Source: Clostridiales bacterium (lineage in GTDB: Bacteria > Bacillota > Clostridia > Oscillospirales > Oscillospiraceae). From it: DNA of 6,566 nt. The notes under the pieces were generated by a model. That model worked only from the letters and a program-made list of their open reading frames with translations, searched no databases and was not told where the DNA came from. The stretch covers positions 1 through 6,566 of the forward strand of contig JAJBTD010000092.1 in the NCBI GenBank assembly GCA_020861055.1, in the 5' to 3' direction. The position numbers and the translations under genes are program-made. Positions 6,491-6,566 of this stretch are shown here, in pieces (within the stretch, counting starts at the first letter, position 1; each line of letters begins with the position of its first letter).

Positions 6491-6566
6491 GGGGCAATTT
6501 CGGCAGAACAATGGCCCGACAGCGCTGATGTATTAGAAAGCCCTAGACGGAAGATCTATGCCATGA
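6491..6566. other. Edge of window, no recognisable gene
   Basis: Both strands contain stop codons in this short stretch and only fragments of about ten codons could be read from the window edge on the minus strand, none recognisable. A second TTGCC-rich run (6492..6497) duplicates the polC -35 sequence. The 3' end of an upstream gene may lie here, but this cannot be decided from the sequence shown. Confidence 0.5.

Noticed and set aside
1..6566. A novel system such as a defence, phage or mobile element
   Set aside because: Nearly all of the window is core housekeeping coding sequence. No transposase, integrase, inverted-repeat ends, target duplications, toxin-antitoxin pair or structured noncoding RNA beyond the terminator and leader hairpins was found.

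Overview
This GC-rich window carries three genes, all on the minus strand, in two transcription units. Reading in the direction of transcription (right to left) they are polC (6398..2199), then pyrC (1889..615), then pyrF (574..1, cut by the window edge). PolC, the large replicative polymerase with a built-in proofreading exonuclease, points to a Bacillota (Firmicutes) chromosome. The GC-rich coding sequence, the pyrC-pyrF order and the long-form (group 2) PyrF suggest a GC-rich member of Clostridia, perhaps near Oscillospiraceae/Flavonifractor. That placement is an inference from style and family knowledge, not from a search.

Region by region. 6399..6566 holds the polC 5' untranslated leader and a good extended -10 promoter; no gene is recognisable to its right. 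2199..6398 is a complete polC. 1890..2198 is the only sizeable gap (309 bp). It contains a strong 18-bp hairpin that should terminate transcription in both directions, a second small hairpin, an extended -10 promoter and a leader of about 140 nt before pyrC. 615..1889 is a complete pyrC that starts with TTG. 575..614 is a 40-nt spacer with the pyrF ribosome binding site. 1..574 is the N-terminal 191 residues of PyrF.

Functionally, pyrC and pyrF encode step 3 (dihydroorotase) and the last step (OMP decarboxylase) of de novo UMP synthesis and are probably co-transcribed. The remaining pyr genes may lie beyond base 1, downstream of pyrF. polC makes the leading-strand replicase and appears to be transcribed separately. 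The window looks like ordinary core chromosome. I see no mobile element, CRISPR array, tRNA, rRNA, phage or defence gene, and no evidence of an undescribed system. The points most worth a second look are in the pyrC leader: no classical PyrR attenuator, and an imperfect copy of pyrC's own translation start region. Long open frames on the plus strand opposite polC and pyrC are explained by codon register and are not called as genes.
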